A DNA stretch of 64,000 bases from JBAXTE01 sp964653595 (GCA_964653595.1 CAZZHH010000007.1:1-64000), one strand, 5' to 3'; shown: positions 10,321 to 19,951, counted from the first letter of the stretch. Numbers and translations are program-made. The notes: generated by a model from the letters alone, not told the origin.

Positions 10321-12213
10321 ATGAAAAAATTATTCCTATTTTTCGCTGCAAGCGCACTCGTTGTCAGTGCCGTAGCTCAAAAACCGGCGGTAAAACCGAC
10401 TCCCAAAAAATTAAATCTAGTAAAAACAGCTCCTGCTACAGAACCTGCCACTTCCTTAAATTTGCCAAAAAATTTAGTTGGTACCTCAAAAGCATTCCAA
10501 ACTCTTATGGTAGGTCACTCCGCAAATGTCAACGGTTCTTTGGTAGAACAATGTACACAAGTTAATTATGAACCCACAACTAACTTAGTTAGTTTTTCTC
10601 ACAGAAGTGGTCCTTTCAATGGATCAGCAGTAGGAGATGACATTTTCAATATCATTTCTACAGACAATGGAGCAACATGGGACACATTGAATAAAGTTTA
10701 CGCTCCAGTTAGTGGTTATGGTGGTCGTTATCCATCTGCTGCGCTATTTAATCCTGCAGGGAATACCGATCCTAACAATGTTTATTCTATTGTAGCAGGA
10801 CCTGGAGTTGGCTCTGCATGGGATGGCACAACCTATTTTGGCTGGAAAAAAGCTTCAACTCCTGCAAAAGCCATGATTTATAATCATGGAAACGCAAAAC
10901 GTTTAGATCGTAACTTTTTCACAGTACTTCCGAGTGGTAAATTCATCATTGGTTCGTACGCACATTTAGATGATGGTACATATTACACAAAATACATTCA
11001 CAATTTCTTGACTGGAACATTTGATTATACCAATGATACCATTGTGGATCTGACCTCTTTTGAAATCGCACCTCCATATTACAAACATGGCACAGACACC
11101 TTGGGAATTGGCAACTATTCACAAGGCATTGCTTTCAACAAAGATGGTTCAATCGGATATATTGCATTTATTGGCATGCGTGGCGATATCACTGATCCGA
11201 TGGCTCTTCCTTATTCTCGCCCAATCGTTTACAAAACAATTGATCAAGGTGCAACGTGGACGATTCAACCTGATTTCGACTTTAAAAACATTCCATCATT
11301 CAAAGAAGTATTGCCTGGCACAAAAGCGGACACATCCGTATTCTATCCTTGCTTCAGACCAATCAATGACGTAACTGTTGATGCTAACAACAACTTACAT
11401 ATTATTTCTTATGTTGGTGGAACTTATTCCATTCACCCTGATACTTTGGGTAGTACATACGATTACGTAACAATCGAAGGAATTTTCTATGACACTTACA
11501 TGAAAACCGATGGAACTTGGGATGCAACAATCATTGACCTGCAAAACACCAAAAATTTCGAGCCTACTGGCGCTACAGATCTTAGTATTGATAACAGGCT
11601 TCAAGTAGGTATTTCAAATGATGGAAAAAAGATATTCTATTCATGGGTTGATAGTGATCCTACTCAGGTGACTGATTATGCAAACATGCTTCCTGATTTA
11701 TATGTCTCTGGAAGAAACATAGACTCTGCTGAAGTATCTGATAAATTAAATGTTACAGAAGGAACAGTTGCTGAATATGCAGCTAACAATCATTTCATGG
11801 CTCCTCAAGTAAAAGAAAATGCTAATGATTTTACAATTTATACAGTCATTACAAAATTTGGCGAAGATCAAGCTAATGACCCAGTTAGCTATTATTTCAT
11901 GAGAGATGTTAATTATAGCATTCTACCTGTATCCGTTAATGATATTGATAAAAATATTGCCAATATTTCCAACTTATATCCAAACCCAACAAACGGTTTA
12001 ACCAACGTTGACTTATCATTGGTGAAAAATGCTGATGTATCTGCTCAAGTAGTTAACATGATGGGACAAACTGTTTATACTCAGGATTATGGTTTCAAAA
12101 CCGTAGGTATGCACAAACTTACCATTAATGCTACTGATTTAACTTCGGGTATTTATTTTGTAACGGTTAAAGCTGGCAACAGCACTTCAACCAGCAAAAT
12201 GATTGTAAAATAA
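10321..12213 (+). CDS. Secreted T9SS type A protein with Asp-box (BNR) repeats
   Basis: A 630-residue exported protein of unknown activity. It has a Sec signal peptide (about 1-20, ending in a VAQ-type site), a proline- and lysine-rich linker, and a beta-rich body with Asp-box motifs of the BNR/sialidase-fold type (STDNGATW, later TIDQGATW). The last 80 residues form a T9SS type A sorting domain: LYPNPTNGLTNV, a VVNMMGQTVYT strand and the closing GIYFVTVKAG plus KMIVK. The protein should cross the outer membrane by T9SS and be anchored or released at the surface. Asp boxes alone do not prove sialidase activity, and the arginine triad could not be confirmed. A terminator follows directly. Confidence 0.85.
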   Translation: MKKLFLFFAASALVVSAVAQKPAVKPTPKKLNLVKTAPATEPATSLNLPKNLVGTSKAFQTLMVGHSANVNGSLVEQCTQVNYEPTTNLVSFSHRSGPFNGSAVGDDIFNIISTDNGATWDTLNKVYAPVSGYGGRYPSAALFNPAGNTDPNNVYSIVAGPGVGSAWDGTTYFGWKKASTPAKAMIYNHGNAKRLDRNFFTVLPSGKFIIGSYAHLDDGTYYTKYIHNFLTGTFDYTNDTIVDLTSFEIAPPYYKHGTDTLGIGNYSQGIAFNKDGSIGYIAFIGMRGDITDPMALPYSRPIVYKTIDQGATWTIQPDFDFKNIPSFKEVLPGTKADTSVFYPCFRPINDVTVDANNNLHIISYVGGTYSIHPDTLGSTYDYVTIEGIFYDTYMKTDGTWDATIIDLQNTKNFEPTGATDLSIDNRLQVGISNDGKKIFYSWVDSDPTQVTDYANMLPDLYVSGRNIDSAEVSDKLNVTEGTVAEYAANNHFMAPQVKENANDFTIYTVITKFGEDQANDPVSYYFMRDVNYSILPVSVNDIDKNIANISNLYPNPTNGLTNVDLSLVKNADVSAQVVNMMGQTVYTQDYGFKTVGMHKLTINATDLTSGIYFVTVKAGNSTSTSKMIVK

Positions 12214-12232
12214 TCATTCGCCTTATTTATAA

Positions 12233-12264
12233 AGAAGAGCTTCCTTTTGGAGGCTCTTTTTTTT
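12233..12264 (+). terminator. Rho-independent terminator after the Asp-box protein
   Basis: Nine-base-pair stem (12236-12244 with 12249-12257, one G-T wobble), loop TTTT, followed by a run of seven Ts. Confidence 0.85.
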
Positions 12265-12400
12265 GGCTCAATCTAAAAATAGTTGTTGTATCATTACACT
12301 TAGTGCACATAGATGTTCTTGTGTGATGCCTTATGTTTCTATTGTGTCTTTTATTTTGAAAAATAGAGAAAAAGTAAGTTTGAACCACATAAGACATTTA

Positions 12401-12416
12401 TCTACCAGCTGGTAGA
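12401..12416. promoter_or_regulatory. Perfect 16-bp palindrome upstream of the S8 peptidase gene
   Basis: TCTACCAGCTGGTAGA reads the same on both strands. It sits about 70 bases upstream of a TATCTTTG -7 element (12488-12495) that probably drives the S8 peptidase gene. It could be a dimer operator or part of an extragenic repeat, since the flanks contain ACATAAG on both sides. Confidence 0.35.
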
Positions 12417-12521
12417 CATAAGAGTCACAAACAGGGAAACCAGAAAATAAGATTCTCCTCAATAATCTGTATTTATTTGTTTTTGTTTATCTTTGTGTGA
12501 ATTATTAAGGGGGAAAACAGA

Positions 12522-14681
12522 ATGAAAAAAATATTTACACTATTACTATTTGTGCTAGCATCCTATGTATTAAATGCACAAACCAAACTCTCGCCAGAAT
12601 TTCATGAAATAGAAAGGCAAAAAGCCAAAGGAGAAAATCAATTTAATCAATACACAACGTCTATAGTTAAAGGCATTACATACATTCATGTATTAGCCAT
12701 GATTGACGACAATTTCAATCAAAAAACCCTTCATTCGAAAGGGATAGTTATTGGCAGCGTGATAAAAAACATAGCCACATTGCGAATTCCTATTTCTTTA
12801 TTAAATAGCAACTTAAATTTGCAAGGGGTTTCCTATCTCTCACCTTCTCACAAAGTGTCTCCCATGCTGAACAAAGCAGTCAAAGATGCCCGAGTCGATA
12901 GTGTACATCAAGGGTTAACTTTACCGCATCCATTTTCAGGAAAAGATGTCATCATCGGCATCACCGACTGGGGATTTGACTATACGAATCCGATGTTTTA
13001 CGACACAACCCTCACGCACACCCGAATTTTAAGAGCTTGGGATCAATATCGCAACGCGGGTCCTGCTCCTGAAGGATTTAACTATGGCACCGAAATTTCT
13101 GGGGAAACAGCCTTATTACAAGCACAATGTGACACATTTAACATTTACCAATGGGCAACACATGGCAGTCACGTTGCAGGAATTTGTGGTGGAAGTGGAG
13201 CTGGAACAGTATACAGAGGAGTAGCTTATGATGCAAATTACTTAATGGCCACCTTTTTAGTAGACGAGGCGTCGGTAATAGATGCTTTTAACTGGATGAA
13301 AACGGTTGCCCAACAAGAGGGGAAGCGACTAGTGGTAAATATGAGTTGGGGACTTTATTGGATGGGGAACTTAGATGGAACTTCATTAACGAGTCAAGCC
13401 ATTGACGCACTGAGTGCCGAAGGAGTGGTATTTGTAACAAGCGCAGGAAATAATGGAGATGAAACTTTCCACATCAAAAAAGAGTTTAGTTCAAACACCG
13501 ATACCCTTAAAACAGTAATTGGGTTCAATAATTATGGCTATTATCCAACCATGTGGGGTCAATCGGTTTCGGCATGGGGTTTACCCAATCACTCCTTCCA
13601 GTATCGATTGAAAGTTTTAAACACCACCAACCAAGAAATTGCAGAGACACAAATGCACACTACAAATCACACTGGCTATATCGATACGATGATGGTGATG
13701 GGTGCAGATACCATATTTTACAACATAATAAGCGATTCGTCAAATTATTTGAATCAAAGACCTCATGCAAGAATTCGTATTAAAAACAAGAGCAGTCAAT
13801 ATCAAATTGCTTTACACAGTGTAGCAGATTCAGGAACAGTTCATTATTGGAATGTAATAGAACTAACCAATGATGTAGGAAACTGGGGAGGTCCATTTAC
13901 CGCTCCTCTTGCAGATTACACTGCTGGCAATGCATTTTATAGCATAGGAGAACCAGCATGTACAGAAAGTGTAATTTCCGTTGCAGCACATACCACAGAA
14001 ATCATAGTGCCTAATGGAACTGTATATTTAGGAGCAAGAGCTGCATTTTCAAGTATAGGCCCTACTTTAGACGGAAGAACCAAACCCGATATTTCGGCAC
14101 CAGGAGTAAGTATAGGATCTTCCATTTCCTCATTTACCAACGCATCGGTAGATGCTGGAAGTGTAATCAGTACTGTAAACTTCAATGAAAGAACCTATAA
14201 ATTTGTCCGCTATTCTGGCACCTCCATGTCAGGACCTATGGTTAGTGGAGTTGTTGCGCTTATGCTACAAGCCAATCCACAATTAACAGCGACACAAGTT
14301 AAAGAAATCATCCACGAAACCGCCCGTCAGGACATCAATACGGGAGCTATCGGAGATACGGGCAGTGTATATTGGGGTTGGGGCAAAATTCATGCACTAA
14401 GAGCGGTAAAACGATCATTGGAGTTGGTAAATATCAAAGATTATAGCGCAAGTAATCTCTGTACCCTCTATCCTGTTCCCGCAACCGATAAAATTTACTG
14501 TTTATTTGACGATAGCTTCAAACCAACCATGGTTGAAATCTTCAGCATGAGCGGTCAGAAAGTTCGCACACAAAACATACCTATTGACGGGATACTTGAT
14601 GTATCAACGATAAAAGGAGTATATTTCTTAAGATTTATAAGTAAAGAGACATCTTATACTCAAAAGGTGATTGTACAATAG
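12522..14681 (+). CDS. Secreted S8 (subtilisin-like) serine peptidase with T9SS type A domain
   Basis: Exported subtilase of 719 residues. Signal peptide 1-20 (cut after NAQ). Catalytic triad: Asp149 in GITDWGFDY, His214 in ATHGSHVAG, and Ser568 in YSGTSMSGP. The oxyanion Asn lies in SAGNNGD. A long insertion between His and Ser (about 320-480) forms a beta-rich domain, as in other Bacteroidota surface subtilases. The C-terminal 80 residues are a T9SS type A sorting domain (LYPVPATDKI, VEIFSMSGQKV, GVYFLRF). It should digest proteins outside the cell or at its surface. The in-frame ATG follows a purine-rich stretch (AAGGGGGAAAAC). Confidence 0.93.
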   Translation: MKKIFTLLLFVLASYVLNAQTKLSPEFHEIERQKAKGENQFNQYTTSIVKGITYIHVLAMIDDNFNQKTLHSKGIVIGSVIKNIATLRIPISLLNSNLNLQGVSYLSPSHKVSPMLNKAVKDARVDSVHQGLTLPHPFSGKDVIIGITDWGFDYTNPMFYDTTLTHTRILRAWDQYRNAGPAPEGFNYGTEISGETALLQAQCDTFNIYQWATHGSHVAGICGGSGAGTVYRGVAYDANYLMATFLVDEASVIDAFNWMKTVAQQEGKRLVVNMSWGLYWMGNLDGTSLTSQAIDALSAEGVVFVTSAGNNGDETFHIKKEFSSNTDTLKTVIGFNNYGYYPTMWGQSVSAWGLPNHSFQYRLKVLNTTNQEIAETQMHTTNHTGYIDTMMVMGADTIFYNIISDSSNYLNQRPHARIRIKNKSSQYQIALHSVADSGTVHYWNVIELTNDVGNWGGPFTAPLADYTAGNAFYSIGEPACTESVISVAAHTTEIIVPNGTVYLGARAAFSSIGPTLDGRTKPDISAPGVSIGSSISSFTNASVDAGSVISTVNFNERTYKFVRYSGTSMSGPMVSGVVALMLQANPQLTATQVKEIIHETARQDINTGAIGDTGSVYWGWGKIHALRAVKRSLELVNIKDYSASNLCTLYPVPATDKIYCLFDDSFKPTMVEIFSMSGQKVRTQNIPIDGILDVSTIKGVYFLRFISKETSYTQKVIVQ

Positions 14682-14922
14682 GAAATCGGAATAGACTCTT
14701 AACACCTAACGACACAGATCTAATTGGTTACAACGAATAAATCATCAGCGTATTGACTTATAACTAATGTTATAACTGAACAAATAGGAGACTGATCCAC
14801 TAGTAAGCTGAAAGCTCTTAGCAGGGGAATGTCAATTCTAATCGGTTAGTTTGAATTTATTAGCTTGATTTTTTTTAATAATTGTTTATTGAACCCATAC
14901 TTGAAAATTTACTGATAAAGGT

Positions 14923-14962
14923 GATTTTTATGCAATAAATTCGCATAAAAATCGTAATTTTG
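14923..14962 (+). promoter_or_regulatory. Promoter of the mutL-uvrB block overlapped by a perfect 11-bp inverted repeat
   Basis: GATTTTTATGC (14923-14933) is repeated in inverted orientation as GCATAAAAATC (14943-14953) with nine bases between. The half-site centres are 20 bp apart, two helical turns. One base further lies TAATTTTG (14955-14962), a match to the phylum's -7 element. The repeat covers the -33 to -10 zone, where a dimeric repressor would block RNA polymerase. The rest of the 347-base gap (14682-14922) has a short TTATAAC hairpin near 14760 and nothing else I recognise. Confidence 0.5.
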
Positions 14963-15028
14963 TATTATAAATTTTTGAGGGAGACACCTCCACTAAAATA
15001 TATCCATAGTTTCTAATAAATAGTGCTA

Positions 15029-15280
15029 ATGAAAATATCATTTTTTTATCGACCAAAGCCAAAAACTTCTACATACAAGCCTGTCTTTTATCAACCAGAA
15101 GAGGAGCAATCAAGCATTGAGAAAAAGTTACATGATCGAAAAGACCCCTCTTCTTCTCTTCGTGATAGGCTCAATCGTCGTTGGGAAGAAGACAGAAAAC
15201 ACAAAGCAGTTTCGCAGAAGAATATTCTGAAAGCAATATTGGTAATTGCGGCATTAATTTACCTAATATTTTTCTTATAA
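15029..15280 (+). CDS. Small conserved tail-anchored membrane protein upstream of mutL
   Basis: An 83-residue protein of unknown function. I start it at the ATG at 15029; a GTG six bases upstream is possible. The N-terminal two thirds are highly charged (a PKPKTSTYKP stretch, then a helical segment with many Lys, Arg, Glu and Asp), and the last 18 residues are a hydrophobic helix ending LIYLIFFL at the stop, so it looks like a tail-anchored inner-membrane protein with its bulk in the cytoplasm. It is three bases from mutL and heads the block. Confidence 0.65.
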   Translation: MKISFFYRPKPKTSTYKPVFYQPEEEQSSIEKKLHDRKDPSSSLRDRLNRRWEEDRKHKAVSQKNILKAILVIAALIYLIFFL

Positions 15281-15283
15281 CCC

Positions 15284-17140
15284 ATGTCTGATTTAATTCA
15301 ACTTTTACCTGATCACATTGCGAATCAAATTGCTGCGGGCGAGGTGGTTCAGCGGCCTGCATCTGTAATTAAAGAGATGTTGGAAAACTCTATTGACGCT
15401 GGTGCCACAAAAATTGATTTAATCATCAAAGATGCTGGCAGAACTCTTATTCAGGTTATTGATAATGGTCAAGGTATGAGTCCCACTGACGCCCGCATGA
15501 GTTTTGAGCGGCATGCAACCTCTAAATTACGAAAAGCCGACGATCTATTTGCCATCACCACCATGGGGTTTAGGGGCGAGGCATTGGCATCTATTGCTGC
15601 AGTAGCTCAAGTAGAGTTAAAAACAAAGAGAGAGGATTCTGAACTGGGGACACAAATCATCATCGAAGGATCGGAAGTAAAGGATCAAAGTCCATGTGCA
15701 TGCTCTACTGGCACTTCCATTGCTGTTAAAAATCTATTTTTCAACATCCCTGCAAGGAGGAATTTTCTAAAGTCTGACAATGTTGAGTTTAATCATATCT
15801 CAGAAGAGTTTAATCGAGTTGCAATCATCCATCCAGAGGTTGCTTTTACCCTATTTCATAATGGGAAGCAGATAATCCAATTGAGCACTTCGGTGCAAAA
15901 GTTAAGGATCATTGCATTATTTGGAAATTCATACCAGTCGAAGTTAATCCCGATCGAAGAGAAGACACAAAGTATCCATATTAGTGGGTTTATTGTCACA
16001 CCGGATGGATCAAGAAAAACAAGGGGGGATCAATATTTTTTTGTAAACAAGCGGTATATTAAGCATCCTTACCTTCACAATGCCGTCGAAAGAGCTTATT
16101 CTGAGCTTATTCCACAGGGGCATATCCCCGGATATTTTATCTCTATCGATACCGATCCGTCAACTATTGACATAAATATTCATCCCACTAAAACAGAAAT
16201 TAAATTCACCGATGAAAAGTTAATCTATGGATTTATAAACGCATGTGTACGCAAAACCATAGGCATCAACAATTTAACGCCATCTTTAGATTTTGATCAG
16301 GAGCAATATTTCTCCGTCGACCAAATGCCTAAAGATTACATTCCAAAAGCGCCCACACTAAATTTAAATCCCAATTACAACCCATTTTCAAATCCAAATC
16401 CTAACAAGGAATTTTACTCAAAGACAGACGAAACAGAAAAGAATGTTAACGTTCATTCCTATTTCGGCAACGAAATTCAAGTCGGGATGTATACGTATTC
16501 TGGCAATTCTGTGAACATCCAAGAGACAACCTCCTATCAATCGTCATTAAACATAGATGATATTGATCCGGAACCAGTTCAAAACGCAGTATTTCAGATT
16601 AATCGCAAATACATAGTTACAAAAATCAAATCTGGGGTTATCATCATAGATCAACAAGCAGCACATGAGAGGATTCTCTACGAGCGGTATTTGCGTCGAT
16701 TTGAAAGCAATTCCGTATTAATTCAACAGACGTTGTTTCCTCAAACGATCTCTTATAGTCCATCGGATACAGAATTGGTATTAGAGTTAAAGGATGAATT
16801 GTTTCGTTTAGGATTTGACATGGAAGAATTTGGGAAAAATACATTTATTGTGAACGGAACTCCTTCGGACATTGAAGATGGGGATGTGAAGAATATTATC
16901 GATAAAATATTAGAAAATTACAAAAACAATTTAATCACTCAACGGTTAGATAAGGAGATAAACATTGCTTTATCCATGTCGCGTTGTATTGGAATAAAAA
17001 GTGGTGATTTTTTAACGGATGTAGAGATGAAATCTATTATTGATGAGTTATTTGCATGTGAGGTAAGCGATGTATCTCCTTTTGGGAAAAGAACCACCGT
17101 TGTCATAAATGAGGATCAATTAAAACGATTATTTAATTAA
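15284..17140 (+). CDS. mutL: DNA mismatch repair protein MutL
   Basis: Mismatch-repair matchmaker linking MutS to downstream steps. The N-terminal GHKL ATPase is intact: HIANQIAAGEVVQRP, LENSIDAGA, VIDNGQGM and TTMGFRGEAL. A low-complexity Asn/Pro linker (about 350-390) joins it to the C-terminal dimerisation domain. There DQQAAHERILYE (from Asp456) resembles the endonuclease motif DQHAx2Ex4E but with Gln for His, and the usual CPHGRP is SPFGKR (from Ser598), so the metal site looks incomplete. Length 618 is typical. It overlaps no neighbour but is tightly packed with the small protein upstream and a rhomboid 14 bases downstream. Confidence 0.95.
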   Translation: MSDLIQLLPDHIANQIAAGEVVQRPASVIKEMLENSIDAGATKIDLIIKDAGRTLIQVIDNGQGMSPTDARMSFERHATSKLRKADDLFAITTMGFRGEALASIAAVAQVELKTKREDSELGTQIIIEGSEVKDQSPCACSTGTSIAVKNLFFNIPARRNFLKSDNVEFNHISEEFNRVAIIHPEVAFTLFHNGKQIIQLSTSVQKLRIIALFGNSYQSKLIPIEEKTQSIHISGFIVTPDGSRKTRGDQYFFVNKRYIKHPYLHNAVERAYSELIPQGHIPGYFISIDTDPSTIDINIHPTKTEIKFTDEKLIYGFINACVRKTIGINNLTPSLDFDQEQYFSVDQMPKDYIPKAPTLNLNPNYNPFSNPNPNKEFYSKTDETEKNVNVHSYFGNEIQVGMYTYSGNSVNIQETTSYQSSLNIDDIDPEPVQNAVFQINRKYIVTKIKSGVIIIDQQAAHERILYERYLRRFESNSVLIQQTLFPQTISYSPSDTELVLELKDELFRLGFDMEEFGKNTFIVNGTPSDIEDGDVKNIIDKILENYKNNLITQRLDKEINIALSMSRCIGIKSGDFLTDVEMKSIIDELFACEVSDVSPFGKRTTVVINEDQLKRLFN

Positions 17141-17154
17141 AAAGAGAATATATT

Positions 17155-17913
17155 ATGCAACAATTTGCTCCTACAGGCTTTAGAGTACTTCCACCAGTGG
17201 TTAAAAACCTACTGATTATCAATGGATTATTTTTTTTAGCAACATTTGCATTAAAAAACAGTTTAGGAATAAATTTATCAGAATATTTAGGATTAAGATA
17301 TATTGAATCTTCTGATTTTAAGCCATATCAATTTATCACCTACATGTTTATGCATGGGAGTTTAAATCACATTTTCTTTAACATGTTTGCATTATGGATG
17401 TTTGGCTCGGCGATTGAAAATTATTGGGGTTACAAACGATTTTTGATCTATTATTTTGTAACTGGAATTGGTGCAGGTGTTATCCAGATGTTAGTGTATT
17501 ATTTTAGCGTATCACAACTCAAAGGTAGCTTAAGTTCAGAAGAGATTGCAATGGTAATAAATGAAGGGCAAAATGCCTTATCGATGGGTAAAAATTTCAT
17601 CAACGAATCGATGGCACAACTGAATATTCTGATGAATTTATCGACAACAGTAGGTGCATCGGGGGCAGTGTTTGGGTTATTGCTAGCCTTTGGCATGTTG
17701 TTTCCAAATTCCGAAATTTATCTCTATTTTTTATTTCCTATTAAAGCGAAATGGTTTGTGATAGGTTATGGGGCGCTAGAATTGTATATGGGAGTAAGTG
17801 GTGCTTCGGATGGCATTGCTCATTTTGCTCATTTGGGAGGGATGATTTTTGGAATATTATTAATTTTGTACTGGAGAAAAAAAGACAAAAATCGTTTTTA
17901 TCATCAATTTTAA
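17155..17913 (+). CDS. Rhomboid family intramembrane serine protease
   Basis: A six-helix inner-membrane protease of 252 residues. The rhomboid motifs are complete: HGSLNHIFFN in helix 2 (oxyanion residues), GASGAVFG with nucleophile Ser169, and HFAHLGGMIFG with His226. A soluble insertion of about 45 residues lies between helices 3 and 4. It is followed seven bases later by a second rhomboid. The mutL-rhomboid-rhomboid-EEP order is familiar in Bacteroidota, though the substrates are not known. Confidence 0.92.
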   Translation: MQQFAPTGFRVLPPVVKNLLIINGLFFLATFALKNSLGINLSEYLGLRYIESSDFKPYQFITYMFMHGSLNHIFFNMFALWMFGSAIENYWGYKRFLIYYFVTGIGAGVIQMLVYYFSVSQLKGSLSSEEIAMVINEGQNALSMGKNFINESMAQLNILMNLSTTVGASGAVFGLLLAFGMLFPNSEIYLYFLFPIKAKWFVIGYGALELYMGVSGASDGIAHFAHLGGMIFGILLILYWRKKDKNRFYHQF

Positions 17914-17919
17914 GCACCC

Positions 17920-18792
17920 ATGATTTCTCATCAATTTAAATATCATTTTAAAAGCTTTATACATCGAAATCGTTTGTTGTACAAGCTAGTTATTGCCACT
18001 TTTACAATCAACTTTATACTTTTGACGGTTGCTTTTATTAATTATGCAGATGATAGTTCGATGGGTAGCTTTTATAGCTTTTATCATTCTTTGGCAGAGC
18101 AATTTTTAGCACCTGCATCTATGGAATTATTTTTGGATAGTCCGTGGAAAGTAATTACTTCTTTTTTTGCATACACATCGATTTTTAATTTAATAATCGA
18201 CTCCTTTTTTTTGTTGATTATTGGAAATTTATTTATAGAATATTTTTCATTCAAAAAGTTGGTTTGGGCTTTATTCTATGGTCATATTGGAGCATTTATT
18301 TTCTTTATATTGCCAACATCAATTTTTCCCCAACTCGATGCAAACGTATTAATTACCAACCAACTGGGACTTTCTGGGGCTGCTTATGGAGTTTTTTTCG
18401 CTATCATTGCGCTAAGGCCCAAAATTCAGGTTCCACTATTTAAGTATCAAATATCGATTCAAACCATCGGTTTGGTATTATTGGCATTGAATATTGTATC
18501 TCTGAATAACTTAACATTTTTAACTACCACATCTCATTTAGGAGCCTCTTTATTTGGATATATCTATGGATTGTTGGTTTCCAAAAATATATTACCTCTA
18601 TGGGGCAGCAAAGGCAATCGTTTTGACTTAGGCAAACAAAAAAGGCGCCCCATCAGCGACGATGAGTTCAATGCAAAACGTGCGGATGACGAGATGAGAA
18701 TCAATCGAATTTTAGATAAAATATCCAAAACGGGTTACGATCACTTATCCGAAGCAGAGAAAGAGTTTCTATTTAAATACAAACGCAAATAA
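17920..18792 (+). CDS. Second rhomboid-family protein, divergent, with C-terminal cytosolic tail
   Basis: A 290-residue membrane protein of the rhomboid fold. The catalytic dyad is present: Ser152 in LGLSGAAYG and His206 in TTSHLGASLFG. The helix-2 His/Asn residues that stabilise the oxyanion in its neighbour are replaced (the corresponding stretch is YTSIFNLIID). A charged C-terminal tail (about 235-290, ending in a helical segment with GYDHLSEAEKEFL) is shared with other Bacteroidota rhomboids. It may be a weakly active protease or a pseudoprotease that binds the partner's substrates. Eight bases separate it from the EEP gene. Confidence 0.87.
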   Translation: MISHQFKYHFKSFIHRNRLLYKLVIATFTINFILLTVAFINYADDSSMGSFYSFYHSLAEQFLAPASMELFLDSPWKVITSFFAYTSIFNLIIDSFFLLIIGNLFIEYFSFKKLVWALFYGHIGAFIFFILPTSIFPQLDANVLITNQLGLSGAAYGVFFAIIALRPKIQVPLFKYQISIQTIGLVLLALNIVSLNNLTFLTTTSHLGASLFGYIYGLLVSKNILPLWGSKGNRFDLGKQKRRPISDDEFNAKRADDEMRINRILDKISKTGYDHLSEAEKEFLFKYKRK

Positions 18793-18799
18793 TCGTTTT

Positions 18800-19948
18800 A
18801 TGACCATAGATGGAAAACAAGCCTTAAAAACGGATAAATCCCTACTTACGAGGTTATTATTAGCCGCAAACAGCATCTGTTTGATCTTATTACTCCTCTC
18901 CTATGGCTCTTTGTATATCAATCCAAATACTTTTTGGATAATTGCTCTTTTTGGTATTTCTTTTCCATACATTTTACTCTTAAATGTTGTTTTTATTATC
19001 TTTTGGTTGATTTTCCACCCCAAATATGCTCTATATTCTGCTATATTTGTAATATTAGGGTATAGTCAAATCACCAAACTATATCAATTTTCGGGGAAAG
19101 AGAGACCAAGTAACTCCAAAAATCTCATCAAGGTAATGTCTTACAACGTTCGATTGTTTGATTTATACAATTACAATAAAGACTGGTCGTTTAATTTTTC
19201 GGGAAGAGACACTATGTTTCGTTTTATTCGTAATGAAAACCCAGATATAGCTTGTTTTCAAGAGTATTTTCATGACTCTTCTAATAAATTTTGTACAACA
19301 GATTCCTTAAAATCTATATTAAAAACAGATCAAATCTTTACCTATTTTCCCCAGGTTCTTCGGAAGACTGATTTTTACGGAATTGCTATTTATAGCCGAT
19401 TTCCAATTATAAACTCGGGAGTGATTGATTTTAAGCAGAAGACGAATAATTCTGCCATATATGTAGACATTCAAAAAGGAGAATCCATTTATCGAATTTA
19501 CAATGCTCACCTTCAATCCATCCGATTTGGAAAGGAGGATTATGCTTTTACGCAAGAACTTGAGAAAAACGAAAAGAAAAATATCGATATCAATAAATCG
19601 TCCCAAAAAATTCTTAATAAGTTAAAACATGCGTACAAATTAAGAGCACAACAATCGCTCATCCTAGCAGATCATATATCTAAGTCGCCTTACCCTGTAA
19701 TTGTATGTGGCGATTTTAATGACACCCCTACATCCTATTCTTACCATACGATATCCAATAATTTAACCGATTGTTTTAGCGAGAGTGGACGTGGATTTGG
19801 GACTACATACACTGGGAAAATGCCTTCATTTAGGATAGATTACATTTTTCATGATAAACATTTCAGGGGGTATGAGTTTACCACCCACCAACAGGTAAAA
19901 GCTTCTGATCATTATCCAATAACTGTGTGGCTAAAAGAGAGGAGATAA
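18800..19948 (+). CDS. Membrane-anchored endonuclease/exonuclease/phosphatase family hydrolase
   Basis: A 382-residue protein with three N-terminal membrane helices (about 18-95) followed by an EEP metal-dependent hydrolase domain. Motifs: MSYNVRLFD (metal/phosphate Asn), CFQEYF (metal Glu), YGIAIYSRFPI, CGDFNDTP (catalytic Asp, Asn) and ASDHYPI (catalytic Asp-His). With this topology the catalytic domain could lie on the periplasmic face, so phospholipid, sugar-phosphate or nucleic acid substrates are all possible. Located between the rhomboids and uvrB; three bases separate it from uvrB. Confidence 0.88.
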   Translation: MTIDGKQALKTDKSLLTRLLLAANSICLILLLLSYGSLYINPNTFWIIALFGISFPYILLLNVVFIIFWLIFHPKYALYSAIFVILGYSQITKLYQFSGKERPSNSKNLIKVMSYNVRLFDLYNYNKDWSFNFSGRDTMFRFIRNENPDIACFQEYFHDSSNKFCTTDSLKSILKTDQIFTYFPQVLRKTDFYGIAIYSRFPIINSGVIDFKQKTNNSAIYVDIQKGESIYRIYNAHLQSIRFGKEDYAFTQELEKNEKKNIDINKSSQKILNKLKHAYKLRAQQSLILADHISKSPYPVIVCGDFNDTPTSYSYHTISNNLTDCFSESGRGFGTTYTGKMPSFRIDYIFHDKHFRGYEFTTHQQVKASDHYPITVWLKERR

Positions 19949-19951
19949 TAG

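Noticed and set aside
10321..12213. Sialidase
   Set aside because: Asp boxes are present, but the catalytic arginines, Tyr and Glu could not be placed, and Asp boxes occur in many unrelated propellers.
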